Assembly: GCF_004005375.1 (NCBI RefSeq)
Contig: NZ_RZUF01000021.1
Span: forward strand, 33,593 to 97,592
Direction of reading: 5' to 3'
Origin: Rheinheimera sediminis
GTDB lineage: Bacteria; Pseudomonadota; Gammaproteobacteria; Enterobacterales; Alteromonadaceae
DNA: 64,000 bases
Part shown: positions 23,426-33,119 of the stretch, piece after piece
Layout of the letters: each line of letters begins with the position of its first letter
Numbering within the stretch: position 1 is the stretch's first letter
The notes under the pieces: generated by a model
The model's input: only the letters and a program-made list of their open reading frames with translations
The model's database searches: none
What the model was told of the DNA's origin: nothing
Translations under genes and position numbers: made by a program

Positions 23426-25363
23426 ATGAGCCTGAAATTACGTCCTTTGACATTAGTACTGTTGCCCAGTCTGGTGCCAGCCTGGTCTGCTATGGCCAGT
23501 GAGGCGGAGATTGAAAAAATCTATGTACATGGCCAAAGAGTCAGCGCAGAACGTCTGTTACTTACTGAAGATGATTGGCAAAAACGCCAGGCACGGGACT
23601 TAGAAGATTTATTCGCCGATCAGTCCGCTATCGCAGTGGGCGGAGCCTTGGGCGTAGCGCAAAAACTCTATTTGCATGGTCTGGAAGATTTACTGTTGAA
23701 CGTTTCGCTGGATGGCGCTATTCAATCCGGTAGCATGTTTCATCATACCGGCCGTTTGTCTTTGGAGCCGGAATTATTACGTCAGGTGGAAGTGCAGGCA
23801 GGTCCAGGGGATGCCACTCAGGGCGCAGGTGCTTTAGGCGGCAGCATTGACTTTGTAACCAAAGACGCGACTGATTTATTGGCACCAGGACAGAGCTTTT
23901 CCGGTTTAATTAAAGCCGCCCATGCCAGTAACAATAACAGTGACAAATATGGTTTGACTCTGGCTGGCCGTTTGACAGAAAACTGGAGCTTGTTAGGTTC
24001 AGCTTCGCGTCAAAACAGCGATGAATTTAAGGATGCTGAAGGGCAGCGCTGGCAAGGTACTGCCGCAGAACAAGAGTTCAGCTTTGCTAAATTATCAGGT
24101 GAGATTGCAGAGCATCATCATCTTCGTCTGAGCAGCGAACATGCGACAGATGAAGGCTTGCGCGCCCAGCGCCCTAACTGGCAAATAAGCGACTGGAACC
24201 GAGCCTACCCATTGGAAACTGAACGCGCTACTCATACGCTGAACTATGATTTTTCGCCTGGATCTAAATGGGTTGAACTGAAGTTTGCAGCCTATCAGAG
24301 CGATACTGAATTACGTCAGGATGCCCGCTTTGGTTTGTACGAGGGCGGAGTGGAAAATACTGGGTTAGACCTGCGAAATAGCAGCGCAGTGGGTAATCAC
24401 CACTGGGTTTATGGCGTAGATTATCGGAAAGAACATACCGACTTAACCGCATTAAATGATCCGTCAGTACCAACAAGCCGTGAAGACGCTAAAGTGTATG
24501 GCGTATTTTTACAGGATTACTGGCAACTGGCACGAGACTGGAAATTAAATGCTGGCGCCCGCTATGACCATTATCAGGTGCTGGATATGAAGCAGCAGGA
24601 CTTAAGCTCCAATGGCATCAGTCCTAACCTTGGCTTGTCCTGGCAAAGCACCGAGCAGCTGCGTATTTACGCGGGCTACAGCAGTGCATTACGAGGCCGG
24701 CTAACCACCAACAGCTTTGTGCTGGATAGCCGCAGTAATGCAGCAGATTTAAAGGCTGAAGAAGCGGATCATTATCAGCTGGGAGCCGAGTGGCTGTATC
24801 AAAGCTGGCTGCTGAACGCCAACCTGTTCCGGAATAAAATTGATAATGCTATAGCTGAGCGTAGCAGAGTGTATCGCAATGTCGGGGAGATAGAGAGCAA
24901 AGGTTATGATTTGAGCCTGCGCTACCAACAGGCTGGCTGGCAATGGTTGACCAGCGTTACTAAAACCGATGCAACCTTAAATGGGGTGCAACTGAATGCC
25001 TACGACCATGCAGGTTTAGGCACCAGCACGGGCCTGACGGTGGCTATGCGGCTGCAGTATCAACTGACTGACCAATGGCTGACTGGCGCTGGTATGCGTT
25101 CTGTGGAAGGCATACATCAAGTGCAAACTTCGGCTGGTTTAATAGATCAACCTGGTTATTCTGTGTTTGACGCTTTTGCCCGCTGGCAATCCGGTCAGAT
25201 TGAAGGCTTAAGCCTGACCTTTGCGCTGCGTAATTTGAGTGATAAATGGTACAGAGATCAGGCGACCTTACCTGACTTTAATCATATTCCTGATTACGAA
25301 GGTTTGGCTGGTTTGCCTGAACCAGGTCGTGATGCCCGTGTGGAATTAGCCTGGTGGTTTTAA
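23426..25363 (+). CDS. TonB-dependent outer-membrane receptor
   Basis: 645 residues from ATG 23426 (TTGGAG upstream). Signal peptide about 1-25. The plug is short and unlike the FhuA group: QKLYLHGLEDLLLNVSLDGA, SGSMFHHTGRLSLEPELLRQ and EVQAGPGDATQGAGALGGSI. This resembles receptors annotated as OMR-type or haem/iron-complex transporters. The barrel ends with AWWF. A Fur box supports an iron-linked role; the ligand is unknown. It is followed 27 bases later by a PepSY protein, a frequent partner that may reduce the imported iron complex. Confidence 0.9.
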   Translation: MSLKLRPLTLVLLPSLVPAWSAMASEAEIEKIYVHGQRVSAERLLLTEDDWQKRQARDLEDLFADQSAIAVGGALGVAQKLYLHGLEDLLLNVSLDGAIQSGSMFHHTGRLSLEPELLRQVEVQAGPGDATQGAGALGGSIDFVTKDATDLLAPGQSFSGLIKAAHASNNNSDKYGLTLAGRLTENWSLLGSASRQNSDEFKDAEGQRWQGTAAEQEFSFAKLSGEIAEHHHLRLSSEHATDEGLRAQRPNWQISDWNRAYPLETERATHTLNYDFSPGSKWVELKFAAYQSDTELRQDARFGLYEGGVENTGLDLRNSSAVGNHHWVYGVDYRKEHTDLTALNDPSVPTSREDAKVYGVFLQDYWQLARDWKLNAGARYDHYQVLDMKQQDLSSNGISPNLGLSWQSTEQLRIYAGYSSALRGRLTTNSFVLDSRSNAADLKAEEADHYQLGAEWLYQSWLLNANLFRNKIDNAIAERSRVYRNVGEIESKGYDLSLRYQQAGWQWLTSVTKTDATLNGVQLNAYDHAGLGTSTGLTVAMRLQYQLTDQWLTGAGMRSVEGIHQVQTSAGLIDQPGYSVFDAFARWQSGQIEGLSLTFALRNLSDKWYRDQATLPDFNHIPDYEGLAGLPEPGRDARVELAWWF

Positions 25364-25390
25364 CCACCGGCTCTTATTGCGGGGGCACTG

Positions 25391-26485
25391 ATGCGCTATT
25401 GGCTCAGACAACTTCATTTATACACCGCCTTGCTTTGTGCTTTGATTGTCAGTCTGGTCGGAGTGACGGGTTCTGTGTATGTGTTTGAACCTGAATTGTC
25501 TGGGTGGCTGCAGCGGGATTATTATCAGCCAAAGCACACAAGCCGCCAATTTAGCTCTGATCAGCAGTTGGTTCGCTTTATAGAGCAGAAGACACAAAGC
25601 CGGATTGAAAGCTTGCAGTGGCCGGTGCGTAGCCGTGAAACTTATAGTTTTAAGTTGTTTGAGGATGAACACTGGTACTTTTTTGATCAAAGTACCGGAG
25701 TGATCAGCTCTGACGACGGCGCCTATAATCACCCGGCACTTGAGTTAGTGTACCGTATCCACTCCAATTTGTTGTTGGGAGAACCGGGTCGTTATATTAC
25801 AGCCACAGCCTCTTTGCTTTTTGCTTTGTCCGGTCTGATCACTGGTTTGTATTTATGGTGGCCTAAATCTGTCAGGCGTTTAAAGCAGGCTTTGACGGTC
25901 AATCGCAGCAATGCAAAACGTTTGAATTTTGACCTGCACGCCAGTGCAGGTGCCTGGTTTAGCATTCCTCTGTTGATCATGGCCCTCACTGGTGCGTATT
26001 TTCTCTACACAGCTCCTATGCAGAAAGTCATTGATGTAGTGACCTGGTCGGACTCGGCTCCCGAAGACAGCTGGATTAGCCAGCATACTCAGCCACCCAT
26101 GGATGGGCCGTTTTTGTCTGCAGAGCAGGTCGTCAGTCTGATGCAGCAATTGAATCCGGGGTTACAACCGCGGAATTTGTGGATGACACAAAAGCCGCAA
26201 GGCGTGTTGTCGTTGGGGTATCAGCAAAGCGTCAGTATCGAGGCCGGTGCTCAATACCGAGTGTTTTTACAGTTGCATCCGCAAAGCGGTCAGCTGTTAT
26301 CCAGTTATGATCCCGCGACTTTGCCAAGAGCTTCAGCCTTTATGGCGCAGTGGCTGCTCCCGTTGCATTTTGGCGAATTTGGCGGCTGGTTCAGCCGGAT
26401 TTTATGGTGTATTGGTGGTTTAGTCCCTTTGCTGCTCAGTATTACTGGTGCTCGGATTTGGCTGGCACGAAACCGCTTGTGGTAA
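25391..26485 (+). CDS. PepSY-domain membrane protein (iron-uptake associated)
   Basis: 364 residues, with helices at about 8-33, 133-155, 183-207 and 327-352, the four-helix PiuB/PepSY_TM arrangement. The N-terminal LRQLHLYTALLCALIVSLVG and GLYLWWPK plus FDLHASAGAW carry the conserved His residues (HL, H-S, H-A, LPLHFGEFGG) thought to hold haem in this family. It is believed to be an inner-membrane reductase or helper for siderophore iron. It is downstream of a Fur-boxed receptor and likely co-transcribed with it. Confidence 0.88.
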   Translation: MRYWLRQLHLYTALLCALIVSLVGVTGSVYVFEPELSGWLQRDYYQPKHTSRQFSSDQQLVRFIEQKTQSRIESLQWPVRSRETYSFKLFEDEHWYFFDQSTGVISSDDGAYNHPALELVYRIHSNLLLGEPGRYITATASLLFALSGLITGLYLWWPKSVRRLKQALTVNRSNAKRLNFDLHASAGAWFSIPLLIMALTGAYFLYTAPMQKVIDVVTWSDSAPEDSWISQHTQPPMDGPFLSAEQVVSLMQQLNPGLQPRNLWMTQKPQGVLSLGYQQSVSIEAGAQYRVFLQLHPQSGQLLSSYDPATLPRASAFMAQWLLPLHFGEFGGWFSRILWCIGGLVPLLLSITGARIWLARNRLW

Positions 26486-26501
26486 TTCTTTGGATTCGTC
26501 A

Positions 26502-26588
26502 GGGTCAGGTCTTGAATGTTGAATCAAATTCAACATTCAAGACCTGACCCCAATAAAAAAAGCAAGACCTGACCCCAATAAAAAAAGC
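26502..26588. repeat. REP-like element: 22-bp perfect palindrome plus direct repeat
   Basis: Two perfectly complementary 22-base arms (26502-26523 and 26529-26550) flank a 5-base loop. The right arm ends in CAAGACCTGACCCCAATAA; that end plus seven A residues is repeated as two 25-bp direct copies (26539-26563, 26564-26588). The GGGTCAGGTCTTG sequence resembles REP sequences found with REP-associated (Y1) transposases in gammaproteobacteria (from memory, not checked). Confidence 0.8.
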
Positions 26589-26616
26589 CCCGCGGTTTTT
26601 ACCAGCGGGGCTTTTT
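26582..26616. terminator. Bidirectional terminator between PepSY gene and EF-G gene
   Basis: AAAAAGCCCCGC (26582-26593) pairs with GCGGGGCTTTTT (26605-26616). A-rich and T-rich flanks make it work on both strands between convergent genes. Confidence 0.85.
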
Positions 26617-26633
26617 GTTGCTTTAGTGGCTAA

Positions 26634-28733
26634 TTAGTTCTTAGCAGCGGCAGCTTTCTTTTCTTTCTCTTTTGCAATCACTGTGTCAGCCACGTTTTGT
26701 GGGCATGGTGAGTAGTGAGAGAATTCCATAGAAAACTGACCACGACCAGAAGTCATAGTACGCAGTGTAGAGATGTAACCGAACATCTCAGACAGTGGTA
26801 CGTCGCCTTTGATACGTACGCCAGTTACGCCAGCTTCCTGACCAGAGATCATGCCACGACGACGGTTTAAGTCACCGATCACATCACCTACGTGATCTTC
26901 CGGAGTGAAGACGTCAACTTTCATGATTGGTTCTAACAGCTGAGCGCCAGCTTTTGGAATTGACTGACGGAAAGCGCCTTTCGCAGCGATTTCGAACGCG
27001 ATGGCTGAAGAGTCAACTGCGTGGAAACCACCGTCGAATACTTCAACTTCAACGTCTAATACCGGGAAGCCTGCTAAAGTACCAGTGCTCATCATTGAGG
27101 CGAAGCCTTTTTCGATGGCTGGCATAAATTCTTTTGGCACGCTACCACCAACAACAGTAGAGATGAACTTGAAGCCAGAAGCTTGCTCACCCGGACGGAT
27201 GCGGTAGTCGATTTTACCGTATTGACCTGAACCACCAGATTGCTTCTTGTGCGTGTAGCTATCTTCAACTTCACGAGTGATAGTTTCGCGGTAGGCAACC
27301 TGAGGCTGGCCTACTACTAATTCAACACCGTAAGTACGTTTTAAGATATCTACTTTGATATCTAAGTGCAGTTCACCCATACCTTTCAGAATGGTTTCGC
27401 CTGAGTCAACGTCAGTTTCAACACGGAATGTTGGATCTTCAGCAACCATCTTACCGATAGCGATACCCATCTTCTCAACAGAACCTTTATCTTTTGGTGT
27501 TACAGAGATAGAGATTACTGGCTCTGGGAATACCATTGGTTCCAGAGTACAGATGTGTTTTGGATCACATAAGGTGTGACCAGTCTGAGTGTTGTTCTTC
27601 AGACCTACCAGAGCGATGATGTCACCTGCCTGAGCAGTTGTCAGGTCAGTACGGTCGTTCGCGTTCATCTCAACCATACGGCCGATACGTTCAGTTTTAC
27701 CTGTGAATGAGTTCAGCAGGGTATCACCCTTGTTCAGAACACCTGAGTAAATACGGATAAAGGTCAGGGCGCCGAAACGGTCATCCATGATTTTGAACGC
27801 TAAAGCGCGGAATGGCTCGTCAGCAGAAACGATAGCGAATTCGCCTGTCTCATTACCTTCTTCATCAGTCAGCGGCTGTGGGTTTACTTCAGTTGGAGAA
27901 GGTAAGTAATCAACAACAGCGTCTAACAGTAATTGCATACCTTTGTTTTTAAAGGCTGAACCACAGTAAGTTGGGAAGAATGCCAGTTCACGGGTACCTT
28001 TACGGATACAAGCTTTCACTTGTTCCACAGTTGGCATTTCGCCTTCCATGTAAGCCATTAACAGGTCGTCGTCTTGCTCAACAGCAGTTTCGATCAGCTG
28101 TTCGCGGTACATAGCAACGTCGTCAGCCATATCAGCTGGGATATCTACAACTTCGAAGTTTTCTGGCTTACCAGAATCATCCCACACATAAGCTTTTTCG
28201 CTCAGCAGGTCAACCACACCAACGAAAGTATCTTCACGGCCGATTGGCAGAGTCATTACTAATGGGTGTGCGCCCAGAACGTTCTTCACTTGTTCTGTTA
28301 CGCGGATGAAGTCAGCACCGATACGGTCCAGTTTGTTTACGAAAATCAGACGAGATACTTTCGCGTCGTTCGCATAACGCCAGTTAGTTTCTGACTGAGG
28401 TTCAACACCGCCAGAACCACAGAATACACCGATACCACCGTCTAATACTTTCAGAGAACGGTAAACTTCAACTGTGAAGTCAACGTGGCCTGGTGTATCG
28501 ATTACGTTGAAGCGGTGACCTTTCCAGAAACAGGTAACAGCTGCTGACTGGATAGTAATACCACGCTCAGCTTCTTGTACCATGAAGTCAGTGGTCGATT
28601 CACCTTCGTGAACTTCACCTATCTTATGGATTTTACCGGTCAGTTTCAGGATACGCTCGGTAGTAGTAGTTTTGCCGGCATCAACGTGGGCGAAGATACC
28701 AATGTTTCTGTATAAGGATAAATCTGCTGACAT
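26634..28733 (-). CDS. fusA: Elongation factor G, probable second (EF-G2 type) copy
   Basis: About 699 residues. GTPase motifs: [12 protein letters not shown] (G1), RGITIQSAA (G2), DTPGHVDFT (G3), NKLDRIGAD (G4) and the GSAFKN region (G5). Domains II to V follow, with [10 protein letters not shown] and the C-terminal [13 protein letters not shown]. It catalyses ribosomal translocation or ribosome recycling. It is not beside rpsL-rpsG-tufA, so it is probably the additional EF-G found in Vibrio and Shewanella, not the str-operon gene. The start at 28733 is spaced correctly from GAG; an ATG two codons upstream is possible. Ends in a strong terminator. Confidence 0.93.
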   Translation of the reverse strand: MSADLSLYRNIGIFAHVDAGKTTTTERILKLTGKIHKIGEVHEGESTTDFMVQEAERGITIQSAAVTCFWKGHRFNVIDTPGHVDFTVEVYRSLKVLDGGIGVFCGSGGVEPQSETNWRYANDAKVSRLIFVNKLDRIGADFIRVTEQVKNVLGAHPLVMTLPIGREDTFVGVVDLLSEKAYVWDDSGKPENFEVVDIPADMADDVAMYREQLIETAVEQDDDLLMAYMEGEMPTVEQVKACIRKGTRELAFFPTYCGSAFKNKGMQLLLDAVVDYLPSPTEVNPQPLTDEEGNETGEFAIVSADEPFRALAFKIMDDRFGALTFIRIYSGVLNKGDTLLNSFTGKTERIGRMVEMNANDRTDLTTAQAGDIIALVGLKNNTQTGHTLCDPKHICTLEPMVFPEPVISISVTPKDKGSVEKMGIAIGKMVAEDPTFRVETDVDSGETILKGMGELHLDIKVDILKRTYGVELVVGQPQVAYRETITREVEDSYTHKKQSGGSGQYGKIDYRIRPGEQASGFKFISTVVGGSVPKEFMPAIEKGFASMMSTGTLAGFPVLDVEVEVFDGGFHAVDSSAIAFEIAAKGAFRQSIPKAGAQLLEPIMKVDVFTPEDHVGDVIGDLNRRRGMISGQEAGVTGVRIKGDVPLSEMFGYISTLRTMTSGRGQFSMEFSHYSPCPQNVADTVIAKEKEKKAAAAKN

Positions 28734-29080
28734 AGTCATCTCGATAAGCTAGGGTTTGAAAATAGTGCGACAATATACAGGAAATTATTCCAATTTGCCC
28801 GAAAAAAAATCAGCGAGATCTTCTGTCTTTTCTGATACGGCGTCAACTGCATTTTTATGAAGTTTCAAAGCGTAAAAGCAAAGACCTGTCAACAACAGGA
28901 TCCTGCGCTGGTGTCTGAAGACATGACTGAATACAATAATGCAACTTGCTATCATTCGATGTTTAAGAGTTCCGAGTGCCGAGGGAACTTTAATTGCAAC
29001 AATGACAGTATGTTTCACTTCAATACGAACTTCTGATGCTTGAGATACGAAATACCAGAGCTGTGTAACTCAGGCTGATT

Positions 29081-29266
29081 TTAGATAAATTGCAGCACTG
29101 CTAAACCAATACCACCTGTGAGGGCCAAAAGACTGTGTTCAAGTCGGTACTCCACCTTTTTTTCTTTTGGAATAGTTTTCGCAGGAAACAGCAGATACAC
29201 CAGATTAATCAACATCAGCGCTAATAACATCAGGCGGGCAACAAATATTAGGATTTCAGTCAGCAC
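29081..29266 (-). CDS. Small membrane protein of 61 residues
   Basis: GTG start preceded by CGGAG at six bases. The sequence has an N-terminal hydrophobic helix (about 3-26), a basic-acidic loop (KTIPKEKKVEYRLEHS) and a second helix (about 45-60), a common two-helix layout of small inner-membrane proteins. Family unknown. It stands alone, with no close neighbour on its strand. Confidence 0.6.
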   Translation of the reverse strand: MLTEILIFVARLMLLALMLINLVYLLFPAKTIPKEKKVEYRLEHSLLALTGGIGLAVLQFI

Positions 29267-29407
29267 TTTTTACTCCGTTATTTACATCTTTAGTATTTTT
29301 ACGGTAACCGCTGCATTTTGGTTTGATTTCTGTGACCAGACAAAACCAGGTCAGGGAAGTCAGATTAAAAATGCCGACAGCTTATAATGTGGAGACACCA
29401 GGTCCAA

Positions 29408-29425
29408 TGTGACAAATTGCCGCAT
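29408..29425 (+). promoter_or_regulatory. Palindromic operator-like site, copy 1
   Basis: TGTGACA-AAT-TGCCGCA is an imperfect 7-3-7 dyad. It matches the second copy at 29473-29490 at 15 of 18 bases. Located about 150 bases upstream of the TonB receptor start. Confidence 0.5.
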
Positions 29426-29472
29426 TAGCGGGGCTAAGCATCAACTAAAAAAGTTCCCTAAATAAGCTCCAC

Positions 29473-29490
29473 TGCGACAATATGCCGCAT
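29473..29490 (+). promoter_or_regulatory. Palindromic operator-like site, copy 2
   Basis: TGCGACA-ATA-TGCCGCA, a 7-3-7 dyad with one mismatch, 65 bases after copy 1. The GCGNC...GNCGC type resembles sites of RegA/PrrA-like redox regulators, but the regulator is not known. Confidence 0.5.
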
Positions 29491-29556
29491 CGGCTGATAC
29501 AGCCTGCTATGTAAAAATAGTGCCAAGGTAACTTTCTGATTTTAAGGCGCTATTTG

Positions 29557-31665
29557 ATGCAATCCGTCTATTTCCCCCGTCGAACTCTATTGAGTCTGGC
29601 CTGTGTGCAGGCTTTTTCTTTACTGTCTTTTTCCGCCGTAGCTGACGAGCAAAATAAAACTGATACTGCCGCCGAAGCTAGTCTGGAGCGCTTATCAGTG
29701 TACGGTCAGCGCCAAAGTGACACTTTTGGCAGTAAGTCGGGCATTTTATTAAAAGAGTTACCGCAGAGTATTCAACTGCTGGATGTGGATCAGATGAGGG
29801 GCCAGGGGCTGGTGTCTGTTGGGGATTTGTTACGCGACATTCCAAGTGCCAATCCAGGTTATTCGAGGGTAGGGCCTTATCAGTCTTTTAGTCTGAAAAT
29901 CCGGGGCTTCGCTGCTGACCAGATGCGTAACGGTATGCGCCAGCGCTATTTTGAGGATGTGGATGCGTCAGCTCTTAACAGCATAGAACGGATGGAAGTA
30001 TTAAAAGGCCCATCCGGTGTGCTCTATGGCCAGTCTGCTGTGGGTGGGGTGATTAATCTGGTCAGTAAAGCGCCGGGCGCAGATAACAGCGGTAGCGCAG
30101 GACTGCGCTTTGGTACAGACAATCAAAAAGTTGCGAATGGCGACATCAGTAAAGTGCTTTCTGACTCTGTATCGTTGCGGTTAACTGGCGAGCTTGAGCG
30201 CTCAGACACTTTTGTTGATCGCCAGCCGATGGACAGAAACAATGCCAGTCTGATGCTGCAGCATCAGGTCGGCGACAAGGCCACAGGCCATTTTGTTGCT
30301 GAGTACTTTAAACGCGAAACTGACCGTTATGTTGGCTTGCCTGTATCTGTGGTCTTGCCCGATCAGGATAGCGAAGTACTGGACATCAGCAGCCAATTAG
30401 GTGAGCCAGGTTTTACCAGCCTGCGATCTTTTGCGCCTTTGTATCAATACTGGTTAGATATCCAACTCAATACCGACTGGACACTAACACCGCGTCTGCA
30501 ATATCAGGAATTTAACACTGTGTTTGGTCAGGTTAACTTACGCGCTCCAGTTACAGGTCAGCCAGAATTGATCAGCCGCACCGGCCGTCAGGGCCGCGAA
30601 AATGACGACTACCAGATAGCCCAGCTGGATTTGAATGGTCGTGTGACCACTGGGGCTTTAGAGCATAAAGTGCTGCTGGGTTATGAAGCAGGACGGGAGC
30701 GGGGCCGTTTTACTCAATCCAATATAAGGACTGGTACTTTAAACCCTGTCGATATTAATAACCCGCAGTATCAATATGATAAACAAGAGCCTGTGCTGGA
30801 TTTTGGCTTTGATAATTTTTACAACCTGGATTCTGATGCCTGGTACCTGCAGGACCAAATTAAGTTAACTCCAGATCTACAATTGATAGGTGCAGTGCGT
30901 TACACCGACAGTAAAGCAGGCAGCGGTGCCTGGGGCAGTGCGGCAGAATGAGTGCCGGTCTCGTCCACTATCTGGCAATTGGGTTTAACCTGGCAGCTTA
31001 ACGATCAACTGACGTTATTTACTGGTCATAACACAGGTTTTGACGTCGAAAGCAGCGCTGCTGCACGCAGCAGTTCAGGGGATGCGCTGGAGCCGGAAGA
31101 GTCTGCTCAAACCGAGTTGGGTATTCGTTACAGTGCGGACGAGTTCAGAGGTAGCCTGGCTCTGTTCCGGATAGAGCGCTTAAATGCACTGACTACAGAC
31201 CCTATTGACTCAGATTTTAGTGTGAATAGTGGCGAACAACGTGTCGATGGTGTGGAGCTTGAAGGCAGTTGGCAATTCAATTCTGCTCTGCAATTACAAG
31301 CCGGTTATGCCTATATGGATGGCGAAATCACCGAAAGTAATGATGGCGATCGTGGCAATACACTGGGCGATTTGGCGCGTCATCGGTTGAACTTTAGCGC
31401 CAACTGGCAATATGACAATGATTGGTCGGCTTTTGTGCGGGCAAATTACAGTAGTAGCCGGCCTTTAGTGACAGGCTCTACCTGGCAACTGGATGGTTAT
31501 CGTTTGATTGGCACAGGTCTGCGTTATCAGCAAAGTGCTTGGTCAGCTCAACTGGCGGTGAACAACTTGCTGGATGAGCTGTATTACACAGCTTCAGGTA
31601 ATGGTTTTGTGGTTTATCCGGGAGAGCCGCAGCAAGTCAGTTTGCAACTGATGTGGCAGTGGTAA
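29557..31665 (+). pseudogene. TonB-dependent siderophore receptor interrupted by one in-frame TGA
   Basis: FhuE/FoxA-like receptor of about 703 codons. Signal peptide, then LLKELPQSIQLLDVDQMRGQ, RMEVLKGPSGVLYGQSAVGG and NLVSKAPG in the plug, and a barrel ending LQLMWQW. A TGA codon at 30949-30951 interrupts the barrel after GSAAE; the same frame continues without any other defect for 237 codons to the normal C-terminal aromatic residue. This is a point nonsense change or a sequencing error, as the rest shows no decay. If real, the product lacks about ten strands and would not assemble. It lies 3 bases from its PepSY partner. Confidence 0.85.
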
Positions 31666-31668
31666 CAG

Positions 31669-33072
31669 ATGACTGTACTAAATAACTCAACTGCAGATAA
31701 AAACGCCGCTGGAGCTATGCGCGCTGTGTTTTTCTGGCATGGCTGGTCTGCCTTGATGATAGCGCCAGTGCTGCTGGTTTTGTTGTTAACAGGCAGTGCT
31801 TATCTGTTTGATCGCGAATTTGATCAATGGTGGCAACAGGACGCGCTGGAACTTACGCCTAAAGGCACTGCAGCCACTTTGGCGCAGCAGCAGGATTTTT
31901 TACGGCAACAGTATCCGGACTGGACCATCAACAGGGTGGTGTTACCGCAACAATCTGCTCATGCGGTGCGCTGGCAACTGACAGCGCCTGACGCCGTGCA
32001 CTTAATCTATCTGGATCCTTATCGCTTGCAGGTAAAGGCGGATATTGACCCCTCAACCCAGCCTATGGCGATAGTGCGGCGTTTGCATGGTGAGCTGATG
32101 GCTGGAACTGTCGGCGGTTACATCATTGAATGGTTTTCCTGCTGGACCTTGTTTTTGCTGCTGACCGGAGCCTGGCTTTGGTGGCCTAAACACTGGCGGC
32201 TTGCCGGGGTTTTAGTGCCAAGAACGCGCAGTGATGGCAGGGTGCACTGGCGCGACTGGCACGCTGTGTTGGCTTTAGTCAGCTCTTTAGCTTTGGCATT
32301 TTTAGTGGTCAGTGGTATGCCCTGGTCAACCTTTTGGGGCAAGCAGTTTGCGCAATTAGGTCGGGATTTTAGCCCCCAGTGGCATTGGGTGACGCCATCG
32401 CCAAACTTCCATTTACCTGACAGTGTCAAAACCAGAGCTGTTGACCCGCATCACGAGCATAAAATGCAAGAGGCGCAAGTGCATGTGACGGGAGGAAAAG
32501 AGTCCTGGGTAACAGAACATCATCCTGCACCTGTAAGCGCTATGCAGCATCAGCCTATGAAAGCCGATATCGGCAAAGCTGAACCTTATCTTGCGAGGCT
32601 CGCCTTGGATACTTATGGCTCAGGTGTACGGATTTTCTATCCGGCAACTGCAACAGATGTATTTAAAATCAACTATGTGCCTGATAAAGCAGAAGGTCAG
32701 CAGACACTTTATATCGACCCTGCCAGCGGTGAATTATTGGATGATATTGGCTGGCAGCGTTATTCGGCTTTAGCCAAAGTGGTGGAGTGGGGCACTATGA
32801 CTCATTTGGGCCGGCAATATGGGGTATGGAATCAGTGGCTGAATTTGCTGTTTTGCATGCTGGTGCTGGCGGCTCTGATTGCAGGTTTAACCTTGTGGTG
32901 GCGACGCAGAAAACCTGACCGTTGGTTACCGCCTTTGCAAAACACTGACAGTTTGCCTTTGGGTTTAAAGCTAAGTTTGCTGGTGCTGGTGATGCTGTTT
33001 CCGCTACTTGTGTTGTCGTTGTTTGCTTTTGTTCTTGTGAGGTTCTGGCAAAATCGGTCTAGGGGGCACTAA
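31669..33072 (+). CDS. PepSY-associated transmembrane protein
   Basis: 467 residues with four main helices (about 25-48, 140-165, 195-218 and 385-410) and a fifth C-terminal segment. Two PepSY-type periplasmic stretches lie between, the second holding a His-rich loop (DPHHEHKMQEAQVHVTGG). It starts 3 bases after the receptor stop, so it is co-transcribed and probably coupled to it. Function, as for the other PepSY proteins here, is thought to be reductive release of iron from siderophore complexes. It remains intact although the receptor is broken. Confidence 0.88.
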   Translation: MTVLNNSTADKNAAGAMRAVFFWHGWSALMIAPVLLVLLLTGSAYLFDREFDQWWQQDALELTPKGTAATLAQQQDFLRQQYPDWTINRVVLPQQSAHAVRWQLTAPDAVHLIYLDPYRLQVKADIDPSTQPMAIVRRLHGELMAGTVGGYIIEWFSCWTLFLLLTGAWLWWPKHWRLAGVLVPRTRSDGRVHWRDWHAVLALVSSLALAFLVVSGMPWSTFWGKQFAQLGRDFSPQWHWVTPSPNFHLPDSVKTRAVDPHHEHKMQEAQVHVTGGKESWVTEHHPAPVSAMQHQPMKADIGKAEPYLARLALDTYGSGVRIFYPATATDVFKINYVPDKAEGQQTLYIDPASGELLDDIGWQRYSALAKVVEWGTMTHLGRQYGVWNQWLNLLFCMLVLAALIAGLTLWWRRRKPDRWLPPLQNTDSLPLGLKLSLLVLVMLFPLLVLSLFAFVLVRFWQNRSRGH

Positions 33073-33077
33073 AACGA

Positions 33078-33103
33078 AAAGGCCAGCATGGAAGCTGGCC
33101 TTT
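33078..33103. terminator. Rho-independent terminator
   Basis: AAAGGCCAGC (33078-33087) pairs perfectly with GCTGGCCTTT (33094-33103), six bases after the PepSY stop and 17 before the convergent oxidoreductase stop; usable on both strands. Confidence 0.85.
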
Positions 33104-33119
33104 GTTTGCGTGAAGAAAA

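Noticed and set aside
28785..29018. 77-codon minus-strand frame upstream of the EF-G gene
   Set aside because: No convincing ribosome-binding site, mixed composition and no family; it probably covers the EF-G promoter region by chance.
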